DNA from: Adiantum capillus-veneris
Lineage: Eukaryota; Streptophyta; Polypodiopsida; Polypodiales; Pteridaceae
Reading direction: 5' to 3'
Assembly: GCA_014529385.2 (NCBI GenBank)
Contig: CM043964.1
Span: forward strand, 105,449,587-105,513,586
DNA length: 64,000 bases
Each line of letters begins with the position of its first letter. Position 1 is the stretch's first letter. This document shows, piece by piece, positions 1 to 10,110 of the stretch. The position numbers and the translations under genes were made by a program. The notes below the pieces were generated by a model that made no database searches, was not told the origin of the DNA, and saw only the letters and a program-made list of their open reading frames with translations.

Positions 1-18
1 AGTGCACCCTCGAGTTAA

Positions 19-639
19 TACTCTCTACCTGTTGCTTTTGAGGAAGGCTTACAATGCTTCACTTTTTTTGATGTAGGGATTAGCGTCGATGGAAAACTTT
101 TAAATATTCCCACATCAACATTTCAATTGCTTCCTTCCGGTGAAGGAGGCACCATTATTGACTCAGGCACAAGCATTACTCGATTCGTGCATGTTGCATA
201 TGCATCACTTGCCCATGCTTTTGAGATGGCAATGGATCCTTCTTTCAAAAGGATCTCCTTGGGGGATGCTGCTCCTGACCTTTGCTACCAAGTCCCGTTA
301 TGGAAACAAACAGGTCCACGAGCCCCGAAGGTTACCCTCCATCTTGCCAATCATGTGGATCTTCATCTCGAAGCGCACCATGTTCTTGCATTCATGGGCT
401 CGGACACCTCCTTTAGCTACTATTGTCTTGCCTTCATGGACTCTGGCACTAGTCCGAATGCAAAAAACTACTTTGGAAACTATCAACAACAAGATTTTCT
501 AATAGAGTATGACATTGCAAACTCTAGAATTGGGTTTGCACCATTGGAATGCAATCAAGGTGTCTCAAGGAAACCAATATATTTCTCACTCATGTGGTTA
601 TTTGTGTTGATACACTCAAAATATGTTCTTTGTCATTAA
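19..639 (+). pseudogene. aspartic protease (A1, nepenthesin-like), C-terminal fragment
   Basis: This is the C-terminal half of a plant pepsin-like (family A1) endopeptidase. The frame holds a GISVDGK-type segment, then the second catalytic motif DSGTS (160-174) preceded by GGTII, and FGNYQQQ (472-492) near the end, the usual order in nepenthesin/CND41-type proteases. The first catalytic Asp would lie left of the window. An in-frame TAA at 16-18 blocks this frame, while upstream sequence resembling the expected continuation (PRVNTLYL) is in another frame. Either a frameshift or an exon boundary lies near position 60. The C-terminus runs about 30 residues past the usual end with an unrelated hydrophobic tail, which also suggests decay. 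The family assignment is firm; whether it is a pseudogene or a 3' exon is not settled. Confidence 0.75.
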
Positions 640-1739
640 TCACCCCAATATGGCGATCAAGGCTAATGTGATAAAAGAGGGCATCCCATTTCTATGTTTT
701 GAAATCTTGTTTATCAACCTCATTGTAAAGCCTTCTAAACCACAACAATCACTTATGTTATAACAGATTATCATTGTTGTAAGATTTTGCAAATGGCAAT
801 GATAACACTCTTGTATCTCTAAAAATTGTTTTATGATCTATCTCATTAGCAAAAGGTAACGGTACAAAGGTCGTCAATGCCATTGATGTTTAATGCAAGA
901 GTAATATCTTACTGAATTGAATAGATCCATCAAAGGGTTTTTTTTTTAATTTTTTGATTTAAAGTTGACAACTCTGCTACCAATTAACAATAAGCTTGTT
1001 AAATTCTTGAATGTAGATGTTTCAAAAGTCTTGGTTGCCTAACAATTATCTCTATCAACAAGATTAAAAACACAATTAACAAGATAAGAGTGACTCAAGT
1101 CGACGCTCCACTTTCACCTCTTCTCGCTTTCAAAACGCTTATTTGCCATGTTTTCCCATTTTTTTACCACTGGGTTCTGCGAGGTTTATGTATGGCTCAT
1201 TCACATCCTTGGTCACTACTATGTATGGGATTGTGCAAAGATTAGACTATTTTGGATTGAGACCTTGGCCTTTGTGATAGTATAGTTGGCATTACAATCA
1301 AACACAACATATCTTTAGCTCTTGAGCAAGGACCTTCTAGAAAAGGCTTAAAGCACGTTTACAACACCAAAACTCTGCATAGAAATTCTTTCATAACCCA
1401 CTGGCATTTTCAAACAAGCGAGAATAAGGATGCAAATAGGAAATTTTGAATGCTTTAGTATTAAGGAGGCAAATAGGACTTTTTAAATGCTGTAGTATGT
1501 GGTGACTTGTGCTAACAAATACAATACAATGGCTCAACCGTATTACATGAGTTTTTGGACAAATTCCTACAATAATTCTCACATCGAGACTTACCACATC
1601 ATGAAATTTTGTGAGGGAGGCACCACATACATAGCTAGATGTGTTGGGGGCAAGGGTTGGCTAGCTTGAGGGGCAAGCTGATGGTCTCTTGCCACCAACC
1701 ACCTAGCTAGGTATGTTGTGCCTCTTGAGGGAGAGCTCG
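640..1739. other. intergenic, no gene recognised
   Basis: AT-rich sequence with no convincing coding frame. A run of T at about 940-949 could be the poly(A) tail, read on the minus strand, of the LINE remnant that lies just to the right, but nothing connects the two. Confidence 0.5.
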
Positions 1740-3960
1740 TGATGTTAAGGTGCTTGAAAAACCCTATCTTCTAGGTCCTTTGAATCCATTTGCAAATCTT
1801 GTCTACAAGTCCTCTAATCGTCGAACATTCCTTGAATAAGTGTGAGGGGTCCTCACTAGCCATTTTGCACCATGAGGATTGATCTGAGCCGATTCCTTAA
1901 GCAAGGTTCTTGCCGCATGTCGACATAGCCCCCCATAGCACCTTCCACATAAAAATCTTCATCGACAACGGCCATTGTGGATTCCGTATGTTATTTACTA
2001 CTACCACCCATCTTGTTTCCGTCCAATGTCTACCGCATTGCTTGATGAGGGGGGGAAACCAATTAGTCTTGAGCATAACAATGTGATAGATACCCTTGGT
2101 TTGCGGTTTATAGAATTGTCTACTCTTGGGCCACCATTAGGCTTCTACTTGAAATTAGACTCGCAGATAGGCATCAAGCACTTGTTCATCCCTTCTACTA
2201 CTCTGTTAACTAGTAGTCTTTCCGCACCATTCAAGTGAAATTGGGTAGCAAGTCGGTCATGTTATTTCTAGCTCTTGCTGTTGCTAGCCCAAAATTGGGC
2301 CAATTGACAAAGTGCTTTGTTATTAACAGTGTGATAGATACCCTTGGTTTGCGGTTTATCGAACAGTCTACTCTTGGGCCACCGCCAAGCTTCCACTCGA
2401 AATTAGACTCGCAAATAGGCATCAAGCACTTGTCCATCCCTTCTACTGCTTTGTTAACTAGTAGTCTTATGGAGTCATTCAGGTGAAATTGGGTAGCACA
2501 TTGGTCTTCTTATTTCCAACTCTTACTATTGTTGTCCCAAAATCGGGCCAATTGACAGAGTCCTTTGTTATTAACCTTTCTACCAATTTCTCTCCATAAT
2601 GGGTTCAATAATACACTTCTAGCTTTCGATAGTGAAGGGGACCAATATGTTATGGAGTTTTGAAATTACGTGGTTATCTCCGATATCTCTATTGCCCTAC
2701 CTATGTGGTACCGACTCAAAAATGTCGTGCCACCTTATCTCAAGCTCGACGATCGAGGGGCTAGCAACTTATCATGCACCTCTATCTCTTTTCATTGGCC
2801 ACCTTGAGAGAAAACTTCCACCTTGTCCATCATATCCTTAGTCATAATGGCCCATGCTTGGTCTTGCTTTGTGATTGAGACCACAAATTTGGCATACTAG
2901 GTCTCTGCATGGAAAGTCACGTTGAGTATCCCGATACTACCTTGCTCCACTAGCCTAGCAACAAACTCCAATTTAGCCCACTACCAAGGAATCAAGTCTT
3001 TGGTGCTATTTTTTCACAAGAATCTTCACCAATTTTAAGAATTCTTTCCATTTGCATTTGGAGACCTTGAGGATCGAGCCATTGGAGGCAATGTATGGGA
3101 GCATAAACAAATTAATCTCTTTAACCTTGCTTGAGAAGGGACACAACACATACTCCCACCTTTGCATCTTGTCCCTAACCCTATCTAAGACCAACTAGAA
3201 TCTTTGCTTATGCATTATGTCAAGCCTCGATGGGGCTTCAAGGTGTCGAGGCTATGGGGAACATTTGGAAAATCTCCAAAGACTTCATGATTGAGGACTA
3301 GCTTTCAATCAAAGAAGGGAGTCATCCACAAAGAGCTTTGCCAAGAGTTGATAGTTGTCATACAAGGTCAACTCTTAGATCTCCCCTCTCACAACATTGG
3401 CTTCTAGCATGGTCACCAACGAATGAGAAAATATCACAAACAAGGGGGCTAGAGGACATCCATGCTTAAAATCTTTTTATTTCAAATGCACCCATTATTC
3501 TATTATTAAATAAGACACATTGGTTGCCAACACCTAGCATGTCCACCAACCGACAACCACGGCCCAAAGCCCAACAATTTTATGACTTCTATGAATGACC
3601 GTGTAATCTAGACATAGGTTGTTCAAATCAAGCTAAGGTAGGATACACTCTTGCTTGGTGGAGACTACATACTCAATCCAAACCATTGCCACCAAAATGT
3701 TGTCATTAATTAAACTCTTTTATAAGTTCATGTTGGTAGGAAGTAATGGCTTTATCTGAGAGGGGAGGAAGCTTGAGGGCAACAATTTTGACAATAACTT
3801 TTGAGACCAAACCAACTTCGAGATAGGTTTGATTAAGCCCCTTTTTCTTGCCAATCTTGACATCATTGCTTCAACATGTGGCAAAAATAGACCATGTGCT
3901 TGGTATATGGTTTCATAAAGTACCATTGAAAAAATATGTATATATAAGTTCAACACATTT
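1740..3960 (-). pseudogene. degenerate LINE (non-LTR) reverse transcriptase
   Basis: Reading the minus strand in several frames gives a recognisable order of LINE/L1-type pieces. These are a segment like the start of the RT domain (about 3720-3830), the GCPLAPLF box (about 3433-3470), the catalytic FADD-like box as LFVDDSLL (about 3317-3338), and a post-RT region with WEYVLCPFSSKVKEINLFMLPYI (3090-3185 in part). It ends with a zf-RVT-like stretch around FMWKVLWGAM (about 1915-1960). Frames change repeatedly and stops are frequent, so this is an old dead copy. No endonuclease domain was seen upstream, so it is probably 5'-truncated, which is typical of LINE insertions. Clade assignment beyond L1-like is not possible by eye. 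Confidence 0.7.
2083..2575. repeat. 248-bp tandem duplication inside the LINE remnant
   Basis: Two adjacent copies (2083-2330 and 2331-2575) both start GTGATAGATACCCTTGG and end near TTTGTTATTAAC. The copies differ at scattered positions, so the duplication is old. It lies between the RT and zf-RVT parts of the LINE remnant. Confidence 0.9.
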
Positions 3961-4129
3961 ACTGTAATAGGTCAATCTCATAATGGAAACTAAAAAGTAT
4001 ACCTAATGCTTCTAAAACATATATTCACCACACTGTGATGCAAGATAGTATAAAGAGCCAAACTCTAAAGGAAAAAATCGTATTTCTTCTTTGAAAGGAC
4101 AAGCGATTGACATTCCACTTTCATAGGTT

Positions 4130-4294
4130 TTTTTCATTTCCTAAATTCATCCCACTTGAAAGGATTTTAATTTTTCCAAGATTGGAAAGACTTAATTGAG
4201 AAAAGTCAATAGAAAATGGTAGAAGTCAAAAGCAAGCAATTCATCCGAATTCATTCCTTAAAGAGGAAACATGAACCCATAATAATGCACAACG
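4130..4294. repeat. direct repeat copy 1 (unit with GA tract)
   Basis: About 165 bp, starting at CATTTCCTAAATTCATCCC and ending at GAACCCATAATAATGC. It recurs 276 bp downstream at 4406-4568 with only a few substitutions. Each copy is followed by a GA microsatellite, so the segment was duplicated together with a GA seed or by slippage between GA tracts. Confidence 0.9.
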
Positions 4295-4339
4295 AGAGAT
4301 ATTTCAATCATCATCCACAAAAGTCAAATATAACCCATG

Positions 4340-4342
<3 letters not shown>

Positions 4343-4405
<63 letters not shown>
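4343..4405. repeat. (GA)n microsatellite
   Basis: Uninterrupted GA dinucleotide run of about 63 bp between the two copies of the 165-bp direct repeat. Confidence 0.95.
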
Positions 4406-4410
<5 letters not shown>

Positions 4411-4564
4411 CATTTCCTAAATTCATCCCACTTGAAAGGATTTTCATTTTTCCAAGATTGGAAAAACTTAATTGAGGAAAGTCAATAGAAAATGGTAGAA
4501 GTCAAAAGCAGGCAATTCATTCGAATTCATTCCTTAAAGAGGAAACATGAACCCCTAATAATGC

Positions 4565-4568
<4 letters not shown>
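4406..4568. repeat. direct repeat copy 2
   Basis: Second copy of the segment at 4130-4294. It ends in AATAATGCGC and runs straight into another GA tract. Confidence 0.9.

Positions 4569-4613
<45 letters not shown>
4567..4613. repeat. (AG)n microsatellite
   Basis: AG dinucleotide run of about 47 bp directly after the second repeat copy. Confidence 0.95.
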
Positions 4614-4616
<3 letters not shown>

Positions 4617-4999
4617 AAATTCCTACCATCCAAAGGATAATCTTAAGAGACCTCAAAGATAAGAAGATCAAGAAACGTACTTGCGCTCAGAGATTCAAAA
4701 CCACTAACGCTCAAGTTCATTGAACCTATCGCAAGACATGAAAATCAATGAATACCCAAAGCAGCTGTCAAACAACTGTAGCCGCAGTGGAGAGATCAGC
4801 TCGTCGGCATGTACTACAAGCAATCCATTCGTGGCTCAGATACGATTACAAGACTTTACCTAGATTTGCATATGTAACGAAGCCTGAGAAACTCCAGATC
4901 ACAGAAAGAGAGAGAATTCCACAAATTATAGGTGGTGTAGAAATACACCATAACGAGAACTTGAAGAAGTAGCAGCAGGACAGGCACAAGGGCCCTCAC

Positions 5000-5413
<414 letters not shown>

Positions 5414-5532
5414 CTACCAAGCAATAAACCCTGAGGATGAGAGATAGTAGGCGGAGAAGTGAGGAGAGCTTGAGACGAATGCAGAATCAGAGCGCAAGCG
5501 ATGATTTTGAACTCTTCCTGCCGCCCTCCTCC

Positions 5533-5576
5533 CATCCGACGGATCTCCTCCTTCCCTTCTCTGCTGTCATCCAACG
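5533..5576 (-). promoter_or_regulatory. histone promoter nonamers
   Basis: CATCCAACG at 5568-5576 matches the nonamer described in plant H3/H4 promoters, and CATCCGACG at 5533-5541 is a one-base variant. They lie 123-166 bp upstream of the H3 start codon and in inverted orientation relative to the gene. No TATA box was seen between them and the ATG. Confidence 0.65.
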
Positions 5577-5607
5577 GTTAGTAGCTCGATCCTACGCCTC
5601 GCTTCTT

Positions 5608-5612
5608 ATTGG
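5608..5612 (-). promoter_or_regulatory. CCAAT box of histone H3
   Basis: ATTGG on the plus strand reads CCAAT in the direction of H3, about 200 bp upstream of its ATG and just beyond the nonamers. The placement suits a promoter CCAAT box, but the motif is short. Confidence 0.4.
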
Positions 5613-5649
5613 TTAAGCACGGATTGAACCTAGGGAGAGGAAAACACAT

Positions 5650-8600
5650 TAAAGAAAACAAAAGTTTAAAAGAAGAAGAAGAAGAATACGATAAGTTTTA
5701 GTGTTGGGTCACCCGAAGGTTAGCAAGGCTAACTAGCAATTGAATTTTCCACAACAAAAAGCAATCTTCCAACCTTCTCCTAGCGCTCCAATGTCACTAT
5801 ATTTTAGCTGAGAAGAGAAGCAATGTGAATCTTGAATTGAAACGCCAATCATTTTGCACAATTTTTTCTAGACTCCAAACCTTGCTTTTTCTACCCAAGA
5901 GGTGCTACCACCTCCTCCTATCTCCCTTCTACCCTTCTACTAACCTATGGTGCACCTTAGCTCTTAACATCCTAGGAACAACTCCAGTCTTGAACTCAAG
6001 AGAAGGGGAACTCTTATTTATCTTCCTCTGAATAAACTAGTTTTCTTGATTGCTTTACTATTTAATTGGTAAGAATTCAAAAAGCGGTAGTGGTGTGGCT
6101 TTTACTTCATGGCATAGCTTGTTGAAGTCTCCTTAGCATCTCTCCTCGAAGCTTGGGCCAAAAGCTCTACAGCCTCGTAATACAAATGAAATTTGGCATT
6201 AATGGATGTGTGAGTCATTGCTTTATCGTGTATCTAATAAAATATAATTGGAAGTACTTTTGAGATCACATAGAGGAAATTGAAATATGGAATATGTACC
6301 TTTGGTATTGGTCGTATGCATGGATGGATAGTCCTAAATCCAACATGTTGCTATTAAATTTATTGATGATGTACCCAATCAAAGCGTAAACTTGGATGGA
6401 TTGACTCTTAAACCTTCCATTCACTAATGCATCCCCTGCATATTGTCACACCTCTTCTCGTTGGTTATAAATCTCGTCTTAGGCTAACCAAGAACTTCAT
6501 CCTTACTCGAGTTCAATTTTTTATTTTCTTGATTGTAAGTAGTGTTTGCTCATCGAATGGTTTGGTCATAACAAGAAAAGATCCTAGGGTAAACGAGCCA
6601 GTTTAGAGGTGCCCAACTTGGGCGAGCAACTACGACTGCTATGCTACACCATTTGTTGACTGACAATATGCATTCGAAATCCCTGCGCAGCAAGTATCAC
6701 CAGCAGGGACACCATCCCAAGCAACAATCGAACAACGTAGAACAATGTTGTTTTCTAAATTGCGTGTAACAAAAAGCTGGCCGATTGCAGAAGTGTTGGG
6801 GCCCTGTTTAGAGGCAATGCTATGAGCACAGATTGAACAAAAATCCAACCAGGCTGCACTATCCACGGAAACACTCACAGCTCGTTGCCTCTAAACTCAT
6901 GCTTATAGCTATAAGATTGTGGGGGTGGATAGGCCTCTACTGGCCTAACTTGTGTTGTTTTTCTGTGAACCAATCACTCAGATCACAACTAAAATCTAGT
7001 TCTCACCATGGACGGCTCTAACTAGCTCATTTTTTAGCTTGTTAATGGACTTTGTCTTTACTTGCTCCGAGATTGATAATTTTGACCATGGCCAAATGTG
7101 GGTGTCTTACAAAATGCAACATTTCTCAACTTTGGCATGTCATATGCAAAGACCACATTAAAGTTCATGAGCAAAATGTGCTCTCCTATTTCTCACAAGG
7201 GATCTTGCAAGGATGATTCAGATTCTCTCAGACGGAATCAAGCTACTGCTCTTGCAACTCTCTCCTCTTTTTTGGTAAAGGAAATTGTGCCATTGTAGAC
7301 CTCTGAAGTAAGCATAAGCAAGAGGGTGTTGGCCAAGCTAGGTGGCAAACAAAAGCTATCATGCTCCATTTTTGTTGGTGGTCGGTGGAGTCAAGAAGTG
7401 CACGGTGGGGCAAGGAAAGAATCAGGCCTGTGACTGTGAGGGTTCAAAGCAAAATCAAGTGAATCATAGAACCTTTGAAGCTAAAGACACACTCAAAAAG
7501 ACCAAAACTCCAGCCATGAAATCATCACTCTGGAAAACGACCAATATCAACTCAAAACTCTTTTGTATGTGATGATTTGGTGTAGCCTCATTCCCAATTG
7601 CACACATACGTGCTCTTTCACTCTAATAAAAACCCTAATTTTGCGCTTCAATTCTTCATTGCGACCATTTCATGGGAGTTTCACTCCCAATTGCACAAAT
7701 ATGTGCTCTTTTGCCCTAATAAACCCCTAAATTTGCACTTCAATTCTTCATTGCAAACATTTCATGGGAGCTTCAAAACTTCATTATACAAGCCCAAGTG
7801 ACTATTTGAAGAGGAGAAACCCTCACAACCTTGAACATGTAGTGGAAACAGCACGAGACTACACTAGCACACTGACTTGGAATTGCAGTATCTCCTTTCT
7901 TAGATGTTCAAAAGAGCTTCTTTTTAGCTCTATAAACCCACTCTCATTTTGAGAAAGGACGAGAAAATGTTGATGTGGCATTTTAAGCTATTTTATGCTA
8001 ATTTGAGCTATTTTTTTACCATTTATCGCCATTTTTAGCCCAAAAATGCTCTTACATGTGCGCAAAAAGCCCAAACGAGCTCGAAAAAAAACCTAAATTT
8101 GTGAAAAAATACCGTTGGGCTCAAATTTCCCATTGAACCTTATTTTCCACTTGGCAAGCACTTTGGACATATCTTCAACGACCACGCATGAAACATGCTA
8201 TTTTGGTCAAGATCACCCGGATTGAACTTTCTAGGCAAAACGAGCGTGCCACTTCGAAATAGTTGATATTTGTAAATTACAAAAGCAAAGTAGGCATGTT
8301 TTAATGTGATCAAGCACGCATTAGTGCCACGTCCAAGGCCTTGCCTCCCCGGTAAGGTATGTACATGACTATGACCATGGCATCCATTTTCGCATATATT
8401 GCACTATGTACATTATAGCACTTGGTCCCACATAGCAAAATGCATAAAAAATTGAAGGTGAAATTTATATTTCACATTAAAAATGTGCCACGGCATGACA
8501 TCCACCCCTTTGAATTGCACACATCATTGATGAGGTGCTCTTCACAAGCTTCTTTGTTTTTTCTCACATGTTGAATTCCTTCCCGAAACAAGCTGCACTT

Positions 8601-8951
8601 CTCATATTCTCATTGTATCCTAATTAGATTGACATTATTAATAGCAATTTTAACTTGTCAAACCACTAGCCATCTGTTTGTATGTGGTTAATCCATTGTT
8701 GTGTTACAAACTCCAAGATTCTCTAAGGTTCATGGATCATTATGGTAAGATATGATTTCGGTGGGGCGTCTCTTTATGTAAACTCTCTATATCATGTGTG
8801 TAAATTTAAAATCATATTTAAAAAAACCTTTACTTGTAAATTTTCCATAAATAGAACACACCCTTTTTCTATTCAATCTATGTGAACCTCCTTTTTTTAT
8901 ACGCTTTTGTATGTTAAATAAAAGTAAAATCTATTGTTTAAAAACCGCTTA
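5650..8951. other. intergenic, no gene recognised
   Basis: Mostly AT-rich, with only short unconvincing frames. A small GAA run lies at about 5670-5687 and one short tandem duplication at 7593-7777. No transposon ends or conserved protein motifs were found. Confidence 0.5.
7593..7777. repeat. 93-bp tandem duplication
   Basis: CCCAATTGCACA begins at 7593 and again at 7686. Both copies continue through CTCTAATAAA/CCCTAATAAA and TTCAATTCTTCATTGC to CATTTCATGGGAG. The copies have diverged moderately. Confidence 0.85.
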
Positions 8952-9377
8952 TGTTGAACTCACTTGCTGTATCAACATATTTATGGGTGACCCCTTGGAG
9001 GATGTGAATGAGGCACTTCCCTTCTGTTGACAGGTCAACCTTTCAACAACACCGTCCACAAAGATTCCATGAAGATTCCTCAAAGATTCTCTAAAGATTC
9101 CAAATAAAGATGTTGATGAAGTGATGAAGACGAAGATGGATGCTGTAATGTGAAGATACAAGCTCATGGACATCATCGAATATCTCGTTATTATTATTTT
9201 GAGCCATTACGGCCACTTTTGTGATGTTTACGGGAACTTCATATTTTAAGTCGGCAATTGTATTTTGGCCACAGATGCTTGTTGGATGAGCAAATCCAGC
9301 TCACTGTGTTAAGCTCTATAGAAGCCTAGGGACAAATCAGGTCATTTTGGTCGGACATTAGGTTTTCTAAGGCTTAG

Positions 9378-9384
9378 TATATAA
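9378..9384 (+). promoter_or_regulatory. TATA box in LTR A
   Basis: TATATAAGCC about 430 bp into the LTR, in the same context as TATAAAAGCC in LTR B (35537). It is the likely promoter for the element's genomic RNA. Confidence 0.6.
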
Positions 9385-9738
9385 GCCAAAACCTAAAGCT
9401 TTGTAAAGAGACTTCTAGTAATCTGATCTTTTGTGTCGTTGGGAGACTGCGAGAGAGTGAGAGAGAGAGTGTGTGTGTGTGTGTGCTACAGGAGCTACGG
9501 TGGTCGGAATCGCAAACGGAGAGCAGTAGTGTGTTGCCCATGAGGAGAGCTACGCGTTGATGCTTACATCATGCACGTTCGTCTGTGTTTTGGCAGACTC
9601 ACCCGCGAGCTACTTTTGGAGTTTTGGTGAGTAACTGTTGTCCGTTTTTGCATTTCAACATATCCACGCGATCAGAGCGAGTAGAGCTACACATTAGGCA
9701 CTTTAGTTTTTGGAAACATTGACCTGCAAAAACCGGCC

Positions 9739-9753
9739 AGACATCCTACGCGT
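9739..9753 (+). repeat. palindrome half-site in LTR A
   Basis: AGACATCCTACGCGT is the left arm and centre of the 24-bp palindrome that recurs in the leader of element A. Here the right arm is missing. Confidence 0.85.
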
Positions 9754-10092
9754 TTTCTGCACGGAGGATATTGGGTAGGTTTTTTTGGTCGCGGACCTTA
9801 GGGAGAGTGCCTATTGGTGTTGATAGGATATCCCTCAAGTTTTGTAATGTTTCGAGAACGTCTAATGGGCTTTTGGCTTGATGTAGCATCATAGGAGACT
9901 CTCACATTCACAGAACCGATGGCATGTAGATTTGGTATCTCTGTAGGAAGTAGTCATTAGTCGATCGAGTAGAGGTTGACACCCTTTGCTTGCCTCCACG
10001 CGCCTGCGGGTCGAGCTTCGTTCTCAGTTGACATTATATGTTAAGTGAGTTCTCGCTATGCTGACGTCCATCGCGGTGTATCTGTCCAACAT

Positions 10093-10110
10093 TGGCGCCG
10101 CTGCTGGGGA
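10093..10110 (+). promoter_or_regulatory. primer-binding site of element A
   Basis: TGGCGCCGCTGCTGGGGA lies one base after the LTR. It resembles the TGGCGCCGTTGCCGGGGA site used by many plant Tat/Athila-group gypsy elements (complementary to the 3' end of a plant tRNA-Asp), with two differences. Confidence 0.8.

Larger units (their letters stand above)
8952..10091 (+). mobile_element. 5' LTR of gypsy-type element A
   Basis: The segment starts TGTTGA and ends CCAACA, giving terminal TGTTG/CAACA inverted repeats. It is followed after one base by a primer-binding site at 10093. A TATATAA box lies at 9378-9384, in the promoter position of an LTR. The LTR is 1140 bp. Its layout (TATA box followed by AGCC, GGTTGACACCCT, then the PBS) matches the LTR of element B at 35308, so the two are related. 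A half-copy of the element's leader palindrome sits at 9739-9753. No 3' LTR was found in the window. Confidence 0.8.

Noticed and set aside
4748-4972. A 74-codon plus-strand frame just downstream of H3.
   Set aside because: No recognisable motif, and the position is the probable 3' UTR or flank of H3 on the other strand.
6639-6878. Minus-strand frame with PAGDTCCAGISNAYC, loosely like a LysM motif.
   Set aside because: Only one short segment fits, the rest of the LysM pattern is missing, and there is no neighbouring exon or signal peptide.
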